From Caballeronia glebae (GTDB taxonomy: Bacteria > Pseudomonadota > Gammaproteobacteria > Burkholderiales > Burkholderiaceae), in NCBI RefSeq assembly GCF_001545035.1, contig NZ_FCOJ02000036.1, forward strand, positions 1 to 64,000: a stretch of 64,000 nucleotides of DNA, given 5' to 3'. Below the pieces are notes generated by a model that saw only the letters and a list, made by a program, of their open reading frames with translations, searched no databases and had not been told where the DNA came from. The position numbers were made by a program, and so were the translations under genes. Of this stretch, positions 16,592-24,985 are shown in pieces (the first letter of the stretch is position 1; every line of letters begins with the position of its first letter).

Positions 16592-17521
16592 TCAACTCGC
16601 CGCGAAAAACGGCTTGCCGAGCGATGCGGGCGCGTTGAGCTTGATCGTGTTCGGGTTGCGCGAGATGAGCACGAGCACGACGATGGTCGCGATATACGGG
16701 AGCATCGCGAGGAATTGCGTCGGCACCGGCACGCCGATCGCCTGCGCGTAGAACTGCAGCGCCATCACCGCGCCGAAGAGCAGCGCGCCGATCAGGAGGC
16801 GTCCCGGGCGCCACGTCGCGAACACGACGAGCGCGAGCGCGATCCAGCCGCGGCCCGACGTCAGTTGCTCCTGCCATACGTGCAGGTACACGATCGAGTA
16901 ATAGCCGCCCGCGATACCGGCCATCGCGCCGCCGAAGAGCGTCGCGCCGTAGCGCACGCCGACGACCGGAAAGCCCACCGAATGCGCGACCGCCGGCGAT
17001 TCGCCGACCGAGCGCAGCACGAGCCCCGCGCGGGTCTTGTAGAGGAACCAGCCGATCACGCCGAACATGATGAACGCGAGATAGCCGAGCGGCGTGAGCG
17101 AGAAGATCGCGGGGCCGAGCACGGGAATATCCGCGAGGCCGGGAATCGGCATCACGTCGATGGTCGAGCGCACCGCCGCCGACGTATAGGGCTTGCCGAC
17201 ATACGCCGAGAAGCCGATGCCGAAGATCGTCAGCGACAGGCCCGTTGCGACCTGGTTCGCGAGCATCGTGATGGTCAGAAAGCCGAACAGCAGCGCCATC
17301 GCGAGCCCGGCGAACACCGACGCGACGATGCCGAGCCACGGGCTGCCCGTGATCGCGGTGACGGCGTAACCCGTGACCGCACCCATCAGCATCATTCCTT
17401 CGACGCCGAGATTCAGCACACCGGATTTCTCCGCGACGAGCTCGCCCGCGCCCGCGTACATCAGCGGAATAGCGGCGATCACGGCGCTCGATGCGAGATT
17501 GCTGGCTTGATTGATGTCCAT
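16592..17521 (-). CDS. ABC transporter permease, NupQ/YufQ type
   Basis: A 309-residue inner-membrane protein with about eight hydrophobic helices. It begins MDINQASNLASSAVIAAIPL, and has the family segment GELVAEKSGVLNLGVEGMML near residues 26-45, placing it in the BPD_transp_2 permeases linked to BMP receptors. It forms half of the translocation channel, with the permease 16 bp upstream. The domain VGESPAVAHSVGF contacts the ATPase (EAA-like loop). Third gene of the operon ATPase-permease-permease-receptor. Confidence 0.9.
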   Translation of the reverse strand: MDINQASNLASSAVIAAIPLMYAGAGELVAEKSGVLNLGVEGMMLMGAVTGYAVTAITGSPWLGIVASVFAGLAMALLFGFLTITMLANQVATGLSLTIFGIGFSAYVGKPYTSAAVRSTIDVMPIPGLADIPVLGPAIFSLTPLGYLAFIMFGVIGWFLYKTRAGLVLRSVGESPAVAHSVGFPVVGVRYGATLFGGAMAGIAGGYYSIVYLHVWQEQLTSGRGWIALALVVFATWRPGRLLIGALLFGAVMALQFYAQAIGVPVPTQFLAMLPYIATIVVLVLISRNPNTIKLNAPASLGKPFFAAS

Positions 17522-17537
17522 GTTCTTCTGAGTCTCG

Positions 17538-18644
17538 TTAGGCAGCGTGATGCGCGGGCGTCCTGCGCTTGATGCGGAAATTCACGAACAGATCGCAGCC
17601 GAGCAGGCAAAACAGCAGCAGGCCCTGGAACACGCCCGCGAGCGCTTGCGGCAATTGCAACGACGTTTGCACCGCTTCGCCGCCGAGATAGAGCAGCGCC
17701 ATCAGCAAACTCGCGAGCACGATGCCCAGCGGATGCAGCCGCCCGACGAACACGACGATGATCGCCGTGAAGCCGTAGCCCGGCGACCAGCCCGCCTGAA
17801 GCTGTCCAATCGGACCGGCCACTTCGCCCATGCCCGCCAGCCCGGCAAGGCCGCCCGAGAGCAGCAGCGAGGTCCAGATCGTCTTTTTGTCGGAGAAACC
17901 GGCGTAGCGCGCGGCGAGCGGCGCGAGACCGCCGACGTTCATCCGGAAGCCCGCGAAGCTCTTCCTCATGAAGAGCCACACGCAGGGAATCGCGATCGCC
18001 GTCAGAAACACCGACGCGTTAATGCGCGTGCCCTTCAACCACGCCCAGTGCCAGTCGCCGTAGAGACGCGGGAACAGCGCGTCGTCGCCGAACATCGCCG
18101 AAATCGGGAAGTTCATGCCTTCCGGGTCGCGCCACGGACCGCTCACGAGATAGATGAGCAATTGTGTCGCGACGTAGGTGAGCATCAGGCTCGTCAGGAT
18201 TTCGTTGGTGTTGAAACGGCTCTTGAGCAGCGCGGGAATGCCCGCCCACACCATCCCGCCGACGACGCCGCCCAGCATCATCAGCGGCAGCGTCCACCAG
18301 CCGGACGCGTCGCCGAGATGAATCGCGATGCCGCCCGCGACGATGCCGCCGAGCAACATCTGCCCTTCCGCGCCGATGTTCCACGCGTTCGCGCGATAGC
18401 CGATCGCGAGCCCGAGCGCGATCAGGCACAACGGCGATGCCTTGAGCACGAGCTCCGACCAGCCGTTGATGCTCGACAACGGCTCGATGAAGAACGCGTG
18501 CATCGCGCGCAGCGGGTCCTGGCCGACGAGACTGAAAATCAGAAAGCCGATGACGAGCGTCGCGACGGCGGCGACCAACGGCACCGCAAGCTGCATGGCG
18601 CGCGAGGGCGTCGGGCGCGCTTCGAGTCGATAGGGGAAGATCAT
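17538..18644 (-). CDS. ABC transporter permease, NupP/YufP type
   Basis: A 368-residue inner-membrane permease of the BPD_transp_2 family. It has a short cytoplasmic start (MIFPYRLEARPTPSRAM), a first helix at about 17-40, and the family core IGYRANAWNIGAEGQMLLGG near residues 103-122, which pairs with the matching segment of the downstream permease. It has about nine membrane helices in all. It begins only 7 bp after the ATPase stop, so translation is probably coupled. Role: import of nucleosides or nucleobases with the BMP receptor; the ligand is inferred from neighbours. Confidence 0.9.
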   Translation of the reverse strand: MIFPYRLEARPTPSRAMQLAVPLVAAVATLVIGFLIFSLVGQDPLRAMHAFFIEPLSSINGWSELVLKASPLCLIALGLAIGYRANAWNIGAEGQMLLGGIVAGGIAIHLGDASGWWTLPLMMLGGVVGGMVWAGIPALLKSRFNTNEILTSLMLTYVATQLLIYLVSGPWRDPEGMNFPISAMFGDDALFPRLYGDWHWAWLKGTRINASVFLTAIAIPCVWLFMRKSFAGFRMNVGGLAPLAARYAGFSDKKTIWTSLLLSGGLAGLAGMGEVAGPIGQLQAGWSPGYGFTAIIVVFVGRLHPLGIVLASLLMALLYLGGEAVQTSLQLPQALAGVFQGLLLFCLLGCDLFVNFRIKRRTPAHHAA

Positions 18645-18651
18645 CGTTCTT

Positions 18652-20226
18652 TTAATGCTTCAGGAGAGAGTCGGAGACGGCGGCGGGCGCGGGCTTGCCT
18701 TCGAAAAGGCCAGCCATGAAGAGGCCGATTTCCTCCGCATTGGTTTCGCTCGTCTTGCGCACCGGCGAGAGCTTGCCGCGCGCGATGACGGCGAGCCGGT
18801 CGCAAATGTCGAAGAGTTCTTCCAGTTCTTCCGAAATAACGAGAATCGCGACGCCGCGCGCGGACAGATCGAGCAATTGCTGGCGGATGAAGCCCGCCGC
18901 GCCGACATCGACGCCCCACGTGGGTTGCGCGACCACGAGCACTTTCGGCTCCTGAAGAATCTCGCGTCCGACGATGAACTTCTGCAAGTTGCCGCCCGAG
19001 AGGCTTTGCGCGAGCGCATCGCTGCCACCGCAACGCACGTCGAACGACTTGATGCAGCGCTCCGCAAATGCCTTGACCGTGCCCGACTTGACCCAGCCGC
19101 CGCGCACCATGTTTTCGCGATGCGCGGTGAGCAGGCCGTTATCGGCGAGCGACATCGCCGGAACCGCGCCGCGCCCGAGCCGCTCTTCCGGCACGAACGC
19201 GAAGCCCAGACGGCGGCGGCCGCCCGCGCTCAGGCGCGCGGCGGCCTTGCCGCAAATCGACACGGCATCGGCCGCGACGTGCTTGTCGCGGATTTCGCCC
19301 GACAACGCCGCGAGCAACTCCGCCTGCCCATTCCCCGACACGCCCGCGATGCCGAAAATCTCGCCCGCGTGCACCGAGAACGACACATTGTCGAGCGAGG
19401 TGCCGAACGGGTCCGGGCTCGCTGCCGACAGGTTCTTCACCGCGAGCCGCACGTCGCCCGGATTGTGTTCGCGGCGCGTGTAGTCCGGCAGCGAATGGCC
19501 GACCATCAGTTGCGCGAGCGAGGCCTGCGTTTCCTTGCGCGGATCGACGTTGCCGGTCACGCGGCCGCCGCGCATCACGGTGGCGTTCTCGCAAAGCGAC
19601 TGGATTTCGTCGAGCTTGTGGCTGATGTAGAGAATGCTGCAGCCCTCGGACGCGAGGCGGCGCAGCACCTTGAAGAGCTTCTGGACGGCTTGCGGCGTGA
19701 GCACCGAAGTGGGCTCGTCCATGATGAGCAGCCGCGGATTTTGCAACAGGCATCGCACGATCTCGACGCGCTGCCGTTCGCCGACCGTCAGGCTGTGCAC
19801 GTGGCGCTGCGGATCGACATCGAGGCCGTAGTCCTTCGACACCTCGCGAATGCGTTTGCCCAACGCCTTCAGGTCGAACTTTTCGCCGAGCGCGAGCGCG
19901 ATGTTCTCGGCGACCGTCAGCGTCTCGAATAGCGAAAAGTGCTGAAACACCATGCCGATGCCGAGCTTGCGCGCGGCCGCCGGGCTGCCGATCTCGACCG
20001 CTTCGCCCTGCCAGCGGATCTCGCCTTCGTCCGGGCGCACCGCACCGTAGATGATTTTCATCAGCGTGGACTTGCCCGCGCCGTTCTCGCCGAGCACAGC
20101 GTGAATTTCGCCGGGCATGACGACGAGATTCACGCCGTCGTTCGCCTTGACGGACGGATACTGCTTGCTGATACCCGACAACGCCAGGCGCGGTGGCGTT
20201 GTCGACGTGGAGATGGCGTCGCCCAT
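18652..20226 (-). CDS. ABC transporter ATPase with two nucleotide-binding domains, NupO/YufO type
   Basis: A 524-residue tandem ATPase. The start at 20226 (MGDAISTSTTPPRLALSGIS) is chosen; an upstream extension is poor. Domain 1 has Walker A GENGAGKST (about 50-58), signature LTVGERQRVEIVR and Walker B LLIMDEPTS. Domain 2 has the degenerate Walker A GVSGNGQAELLA, signature LSGGNLQKFIVGREI, and VLVVAQPTWGVDVGA in the Walker B position. The degenerate second P-loop is normal for this sugar/nucleoside importer class. It powers uptake with the two permeases. First gene of the operon, divergent from lysR. Confidence 0.92.
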   Translation of the reverse strand: MGDAISTSTTPPRLALSGISKQYPSVKANDGVNLVVMPGEIHAVLGENGAGKSTLMKIIYGAVRPDEGEIRWQGEAVEIGSPAAARKLGIGMVFQHFSLFETLTVAENIALALGEKFDLKALGKRIREVSKDYGLDVDPQRHVHSLTVGERQRVEIVRCLLQNPRLLIMDEPTSVLTPQAVQKLFKVLRRLASEGCSILYISHKLDEIQSLCENATVMRGGRVTGNVDPRKETQASLAQLMVGHSLPDYTRREHNPGDVRLAVKNLSAASPDPFGTSLDNVSFSVHAGEIFGIAGVSGNGQAELLAALSGEIRDKHVAADAVSICGKAAARLSAGGRRRLGFAFVPEERLGRGAVPAMSLADNGLLTAHRENMVRGGWVKSGTVKAFAERCIKSFDVRCGGSDALAQSLSGGNLQKFIVGREILQEPKVLVVAQPTWGVDVGAAGFIRQQLLDLSARGVAILVISEELEELFDICDRLAVIARGKLSPVRKTSETNAEEIGLFMAGLFEGKPAPAAVSDSLLKH

Positions 20227-20419
20227 TGAGATCCAGAGATGCGCCCGGCCACCGAGCAGGCCGGGCTGGAAAAAGTTACCGCGCGAGCGCGCGAGACTCA
20301 ACGTCATGTCGCGCGCGCTCGTATCGCGGGCAGAATTTACAGAATTCGAGACGCTAAGTCGATAACTCAAAATTATGTGTTGCGCCCCGCAAACCCAAGC
20401 ATTGCGGGTAACTCACACC

Positions 20420-20448
20420 TTGACGAAATTGTGACGTCATATTAAAAA
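20420..20448 (+). promoter_or_regulatory. Predicted lysR promoter
   Basis: TTGACG (-35, 20420-20425), a 17-bp spacer, then TAAAAA (-10, 20443-20448), about 50 bases before the lysR start. The inverted repeat at 20430-20460 covers the spacer and the -10, consistent with autoregulation. Confidence 0.5.
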
Positions 20449-20460
20449 TGATATGTCACA
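20430..20460. promoter_or_regulatory. Candidate LysR operator between the ABC operon and lysR
   Basis: Perfect arms TGTGAC (20430-20435) and GTCACA (20455-20460), each extended inward by a TCAT/ATGA element offset by two bases. It lies in the 273-bp divergent region, the usual place for a LysR-type operator controlling both its own gene and the opposite operon. Assignment is by position and symmetry only. Confidence 0.5.
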
Positions 20461-20499
20461 CCCTCGCATCGATCAGCCAGTACATATAGTGGAGATAAC

Positions 20500-21432
20500 A
20501 TGAGTCAACAACGGGAGGCGATCGATACGTATCTATTGCGCGTCTTGCACACCCTCCTGATGGAACGCAGCGTGACGCGTGCAGCCGTCAAGCTCAATCA
20601 GTCGCAACCCGCCATCAGCGCAGCTTTGCGGCGTCTGCGCGATATCACCGGCGATCCGCTGCTCGTGCGCGGCAAGTCCGGCATGGTGCCGACCGAGTAC
20701 GGCCTGCGCCTCCTGGAGCCCACGCAGAACGCGCTGCGCGAAATCGAGCGCATCAAGGTTCAGCAGCACAACTTCGATCCGTCGACTTCGGTGCGGTGCT
20801 ATCGGATCGGCTGCCCCGACTATCTGAACGTGCTGTTCGTGCCGACCGTCGTCGAACGGTTCCGGCAGGCCGCGCCCGACGCCACGCTCGAATTTCACTC
20901 GCTCGGCCCGGCGTTCGACTATGAACTCGCGCTGGAGGACGGCAAGCTCGATATCGTCGTCGGCAACTGGCCGGAGCCGCCCGAACAGTTGCACCTCTCT
21001 AATCTGTTCGTCGACAAGATCGTGTGTCTCGTCAGCAACACGCATCCTTTCGCGAAGCGCGGCGGACTCACGCTCGACCAATACCTGAACGCGCCGCATC
21101 TCGCGCCGACGCCCTATTCCGTCGGCCAGCGCGGCGCGATCGACGTACATCTCGCGCGCGAGCGTCTGAAGCGCCATGTCGTCGTCACGCTGCCGTACTT
21201 CAATCTCGCGCCTTACGTGCTGATCAAGTCCGATCTTGTGTTCACGACCACGCGGCTTTTCGCGGACCATTACGCGCGCTTCCTGCCGCTCGCGGTCGTG
21301 CCCGCGCCGCTCGATTTCCCGCCGATGCAGTACTACCAGCTCTGGCACGAACGCTGCCACTATTCCGACGAAGTCCGCTGGCTGCGTGGGCTCGTCGCCG
21401 AAGCGACACGCTCGCTGATCGACCAGCCGTAA
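20500..21432 (+). CDS. LysR-family transcriptional regulator
   Basis: A 310-residue regulator. Residues 10-68 are the winged helix-turn-helix: RVLHTLLMERSVTRAAVKLNQSQPAISAALRRLRDITGDPLLVR, then a linker helix to about 90 and a periplasmic-binding-like effector domain (about 95-300). It lies opposite the BMP transporter operon and beside the oxopurine deaminase gene, so it probably controls purine uptake or salvage in response to a purine intermediate. The effector is inferred, not seen. A TGTGAC inverted repeat overlaps its predicted promoter. The gene converges with the deaminase gene across 40 bp. Confidence 0.88.
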   Translation: MSQQREAIDTYLLRVLHTLLMERSVTRAAVKLNQSQPAISAALRRLRDITGDPLLVRGKSGMVPTEYGLRLLEPTQNALREIERIKVQQHNFDPSTSVRCYRIGCPDYLNVLFVPTVVERFRQAAPDATLEFHSLGPAFDYELALEDGKLDIVVGNWPEPPEQLHLSNLFVDKIVCLVSNTHPFAKRGGLTLDQYLNAPHLAPTPYSVGQRGAIDVHLARERLKRHVVVTLPYFNLAPYVLIKSDLVFTTTRLFADHYARFLPLAVVPAPLDFPPMQYYQLWHERCHYSDEVRWLRGLVAEATRSLIDQP

Positions 21433-21441
21433 CGCTTTGAA

Positions 21442-21463
21442 CGGGGCGCTCGCGGGCGCCCCG
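21442..21463. terminator. Possible bidirectional terminator between lysR and the deaminase gene
   Basis: CGGGGCGC and GCGCCCCG form an 8-bp stem with loop TCGCGG in the 40-bp gap between convergent genes. T-runs are poor on both sides. Confidence 0.5.
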
Positions 21464-21472
21464 CGTCATTTC

Positions 21473-22831
21473 TTACGCCCGGTTCGCGAGTTCGCCCGCC
21501 AGCCGGTTGTGCCGTTCGACGACCGCGCCCAGATCCAGCGTCGTCAGGCGCCCTTCCTTCACCACGATCTTTCCGTCGATGACGCTCGTCGATACCTGCG
21601 ATGGCGCGCAGAATACGAGCGCCGCGACCGGATCGGAGAGCGCGCCCGCGAACGCCGTCTGCGACAGATCGAAGGACACGAAATCCGCCGCCATGCCTGG
21701 CGCGAGCGCCCCGATGTCGTCTCGATTGAGCACTTTCGCGCCGCCGAGCGTCGCGATTTCGAGCGCCTCGCGCGCGGTCATCGCGTCCGGGCCGAAGCCG
21801 ACGCGTTGCAACAGCAGCGCCTGCCGCACTTCCGCGACCATCTGCGCGCCATCGTTCGACGCCGATCCGTCCACGCCGATGCCAACCGGCACGCCCGCGT
21901 CGCGCATCGCACGGATCGGCGCGATGCCGGACGCGAGCCGCATGTTCGAGCACGGGCAATGCGCGACGCCGGTTCCCGTGCGCGCGAACAGATCGATGCC
22001 CGGCTTGTCCAGTTGCACGCAGTGCGCATGCCATACGTCATGGCCGACCCAGCCGAGATCTTCGGCATATTCGGCCGGGGTCATGCCGAATTTCTCGCGG
22101 CTGTACGCGACGTCGTTCACGTTCTCGGCCAGATGGGTGTGCATCGACACGCCGTATTCGCGCGCGAGCAGCGCCGCGTCGCGCATCAATTCGCGGCTCA
22201 CCGAAAACGGCGAGCACGGCGCGACGACCACGCGCAGCATCGCGTAGCGGCCTTCGTCGTGGTACGTCTCGATGAGGCGCTGCGAGTCCTTCAGTATCGC
22301 GTCTTCCTTTTCGACGACCGAATCGGGCGGCAGGCCGCCATCTTTCTGCCCGACGCTCATGCTGCCGCGCGCCGCGTGAAAACGCATGCCGATCTCGCGC
22401 GCCGCCGCGATGCTGTCGTCGAGCCGGCTGCCGTTCGGATAGATATACAGATGGTCGCTCGACGTCGTGCAACCGGAAAGCAGCAATTCCGCCATCGCGG
22501 TCTTGGTCGAGACGTTGATCATTTCGGGCGTCAGATGCGCCCAGATCTTGTAGAGGCTCGTGAGCCAGCCGAAGAGCTCGGCGTTCTGCGCGGCGGGAAT
22601 CGCGCGCGTGAGGCTCTGATACATGTGATGGTGCGTGTTGACGAGGCCCGGAATCACGAGATGACCGCGCATGTCGAGCACGTCGTCGGCGGATTGCGGG
22701 AGTTCGCTCGTCGGCCCGACCTGGACGATGCGATTACCCTCTATATACAGACCGCCATCGGCGATTTCGCGGCGCTTCTCGTCCATCGTGACGAGCACCC
22801 GGGCGTTCTTGACCAAAAGACTGCGTGGCAT
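21473..22831 (-). CDS. 8-oxoguanine deaminase-type amidohydrolase
   Basis: A 452-residue metal-dependent amidohydrolase of the AtzA/TrzN/guanine-deaminase group. Motifs: GLVNTHHHMYQSLTRAI (metal His pair, about 62-78), TTSSDHLYI, MHTHLAENVND, WHAHCVQLD, HCPCSNMRLASG and GVDGSASNDGAQM (metal Asp). The strings AELFGWLTSLYKIWAHLTPEM and SDHLYIYPNGSRLDDS are typical of Pseudomonas 8-oxoguanine deaminase, which makes urate from 8-oxoguanine. Guanine or isoxanthopterin activity cannot be excluded. The product would feed directly into UraH/PuuD, encoded divergently 492 bp away. Cytoplasmic; length normal. Confidence 0.85.
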   Translation of the reverse strand: MPRSLLVKNARVLVTMDEKRREIADGGLYIEGNRIVQVGPTSELPQSADDVLDMRGHLVIPGLVNTHHHMYQSLTRAIPAAQNAELFGWLTSLYKIWAHLTPEMINVSTKTAMAELLLSGCTTSSDHLYIYPNGSRLDDSIAAAREIGMRFHAARGSMSVGQKDGGLPPDSVVEKEDAILKDSQRLIETYHDEGRYAMLRVVVAPCSPFSVSRELMRDAALLAREYGVSMHTHLAENVNDVAYSREKFGMTPAEYAEDLGWVGHDVWHAHCVQLDKPGIDLFARTGTGVAHCPCSNMRLASGIAPIRAMRDAGVPVGIGVDGSASNDGAQMVAEVRQALLLQRVGFGPDAMTAREALEIATLGGAKVLNRDDIGALAPGMAADFVSFDLSQTAFAGALSDPVAALVFCAPSQVSTSVIDGKIVVKEGRLTTLDLGAVVERHNRLAGELANRA

Positions 22832-23323
22832 CGGCTATATCTCCAGAGACAGTTGGGAAACCAGTGAAAAGCCCCGGTTACCCAGCGTCTGCCGCCGTCT
22901 TCGGGACGCGGTAAATATCCATGGATATCGCGCGCACCGCTACTGTCCGCAGCCAAAAAATCGGACGCAATCAAGCGGCGGCCATAGTCGTCTTCACGGC
23001 GGCGATATATTCCCGAATATTGGCGCGGGTAGCATCGGCGAAAAGAGGCGTAAAACGGCGTCAAGCGGCCTGCGCAAACGCGGTCGGGACCGTCCGTCAA
23101 CGCTTACGCGCCGCTGTCATGCGTTGGGCATTATCTTTCCTATCGCGGGCGCACGGCGCGTCCCAAATTCCTACAATGCTGTACACGGCGCGCATCTGAA
23201 ACGCCGACGGGTATGTAGCCACTGACGTGGAGCCTCGATCCGCCGCTGACGCACCGATTATCAGGTGCTGAATTTCGGATCGATGCGCAAAGCCGGATCT
23301 CGCACAACTCAAGGAAACTGCGA
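22832..23323. promoter_or_regulatory. Divergent control region between the deaminase gene and uraH
   Basis: 492 bp without a supported gene. It holds two 14-bp inverted repeats of the same architecture (6-bp arms, 2-bp centre): ATATCC-AT-GGATAT at 22915-22928 and ATATTC-CC-GAATAT at 23007-23020, 92 bp apart. Both fit ATAT(C/T)C-NN-G(G/A)ATAT. They are likely binding sites of one dimeric regulator that controls both directions. Confidence 0.5.
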
Positions 23324-23677
23324 ATGGGCAAGCTCACCACCCACGTCCTCGACACCGCGCACGGCCGCCCGGGCGCAAACCTCAAAGTCGAGCTGTTCGC
23401 GCTCAACGGCGACACCCGCCGCGCGATCAAGACCATCCACACGAATGACGACGGCCGCGCCGATGCGCCGCTGCTCGAAGGCGCCGACTTCGAAACCGGC
23501 GAATACGAGCTCGTGTTTCACGCGGGCGACTACTTCGCCGCGTTCGGCGTGAAAGTGCCCGAGCCGCGCTTCGTCGATCGCGTCGTGCTGCGCTTCGGTA
23601 TCGCGGATGCGTCGTCGCACTATCACGTGCCCCTGCTCGTGTCGCCGTGGGCGTACAGCACTTATCGCGGAAGCTAA
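23324..23677 (+). CDS. uraH: 5-hydroxyisourate hydrolase
   Basis: A 117-residue transthyretin-like enzyme that hydrolyses 5-hydroxyisourate to OHCU in the urate pathway. It begins MGKLTTHVLDTAHGRPGANL, holding the conserved catalytic His in THVLD, has HYHVPLLVSPWAYSTY near the C terminus, and ends in YRGS, the tetrapeptide signature of bacterial HIU hydrolases. No signal peptide is present, so it is cytoplasmic. Ribosome site AAGGA precedes the ATG. puuD follows after 51 bp, placing the enzyme that makes its substrate in the same operon. Confidence 0.95.
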   Translation: MGKLTTHVLDTAHGRPGANLKVELFALNGDTRRAIKTIHTNDDGRADAPLLEGADFETGEYELVFHAGDYFAAFGVKVPEPRFVDRVVLRFGIADASSHYHVPLLVSPWAYSTYRGS

Positions 23678-23728
23678 AACACAGCTTGGACCCCACAAGC
23701 ACATAACGAATCGGTAGTGGAGGAGTAC

Positions 23729-24922
23729 ATGGAAGGCTTTGTCACCGACTGGCTCAATCTCGTATTGCGCTGTCTGCATGTCATCGTCGCGATCGCGTGG
23801 ATCGGCGAATCGTTCTATTTCGTCGCGCTCGACAACAGTCTGAAACCGCCCACGGACCCGAACGCGCGCCGTCGCGGCGTGTTCGGCGATTTCTGGCACG
23901 TTCACGGCGGCGGTTTTTATCACATGCAGAAGTATTCCGTCGCGCCGCAGGACATGCCGGAGAATCTGCACTGGTCGTTCTGGCCGTCGTACACCACCTG
24001 GATGTCGGGTTTCGGCCTCTTCTTCGTGCTGTATCTGCTGTCGCCGAGCACGTATCTCATCGACAAAAGCGTGCTCGACATGGGCCCGGTGGTCGCCGTA
24101 TCGGCCGCGCTCGGATTCCTGATGGCCGGCTGGATCGTGTACGACACGCTGTGCCGCGTGCTCGGCACCAACGACAAGCTGCTCGGCATCTGCGTGGGCA
24201 TCTACGTGCTGGTCGCGGCGTTCATCGCGTGTCACGTGTTCGCGGGCCGCGCCGCTTATCTGATCACCGGCGCGATGATCGCGACGATCATGTCGGCGAA
24301 CGTGTTCTTCGTCATCATTCCGGGCCAGCGCAAAATGGTCGCGGCGATGCTCAAGGGCGAGACGCCGAACGCGATCTACGGCAAGCGCGGCAAGCAGCGC
24401 TCCGTGCACAACACGTACTTCACGCTGCCGGTCGTGTTCGCGATGCTGTCGAACCACTACGCGATGACCTACACGCACAAGTTCAACTGGCTGATCCTCG
24501 TGCTGATCATGCTGGCGGGCGCGCTCATTCGCCAGTTCTTCGTGATGCGCCATCGCGGCCAGGTGTTGTGGTACATGCCGGTCGCCGGTCTCGTGCTGGT
24601 GCTCGGCGCGTTCGCCTGGACCATGCCCGCGCCGACCGTGCCGGTCGCGCAAGCCGCGGGCGCGCCGACGATCAAGGTCGCCGACATTCAGCCGATCATC
24701 CAGCAGCGCTGCGCGACGTGCCACTCCGCGCATCCGACGATGATGGGCAGCGCGCCCGCCGGCGTGTTGCTCGATACGCCCGCGGAGATCAAGCAGAACG
24801 CGCAGCGCGTGAATCAGCAAGCGGTGACGCTGAAGGCAATGCCGCTCGGCAACGTCACGCAGATGACGGATGCGGAGCGTCAGAAGGTGGCGGCGTGGTT
24901 TGCCGGCGGCGCGGTGGAATAA
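23729..24922 (+). CDS. puuD: Membrane urate hydroxylase PuuD with cytochrome c domain
   Basis: A 397-residue membrane protein that oxidises urate to 5-hydroxyisourate. The ATG at 23729 follows GTGGAGGAGTAC and is preferred over a GTG 12 bases upstream. The first 310 residues hold about eight membrane helices, with HVIVAIAWIGESFYF near the start and many His and Trp residues. Residues 320-397 are a cytochrome c domain with the haem motif CATCH and a likely axial Met in MPLGNVTQM. Electrons should pass to the respiratory chain rather than to O2, so no peroxide forms. It follows uraH and ends at a strong terminator. Confidence 0.93.
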   Translation: MEGFVTDWLNLVLRCLHVIVAIAWIGESFYFVALDNSLKPPTDPNARRRGVFGDFWHVHGGGFYHMQKYSVAPQDMPENLHWSFWPSYTTWMSGFGLFFVLYLLSPSTYLIDKSVLDMGPVVAVSAALGFLMAGWIVYDTLCRVLGTNDKLLGICVGIYVLVAAFIACHVFAGRAAYLITGAMIATIMSANVFFVIIPGQRKMVAAMLKGETPNAIYGKRGKQRSVHNTYFTLPVVFAMLSNHYAMTYTHKFNWLILVLIMLAGALIRQFFVMRHRGQVLWYMPVAGLVLVLGAFAWTMPAPTVPVAQAAGAPTIKVADIQPIIQQRCATCHSAHPTMMGSAPAGVLLDTPAEIKQNAQRVNQQAVTLKAMPLGNVTQMTDAERQKVAAWFAGGAVE

Positions 24923-24952
24923 TTTCGCCGCTGCGAGTCACGCATCATGCAA

Positions 24953-24983
24953 TGCCCGCTTCGTGTCGAAGCGGGCGTTTTTC
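24953..24983 (+). terminator. Terminator of uraH-puuD
   Basis: GCCCGCTTC-GTGT-CGAAGCGGGC is followed by GTTTTTC, 30 bases after puuD, between it and the convergent ltaE. Confidence 0.88.
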
Positions 24984-24985
24984 AT

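Noticed and set aside
22832..23323. Purine or xanthine riboswitch upstream of uraH
   Set aside because: I looked for a conserved three-way junction or pseudoknot pattern and could not see one; only DNA palindromes stand out.
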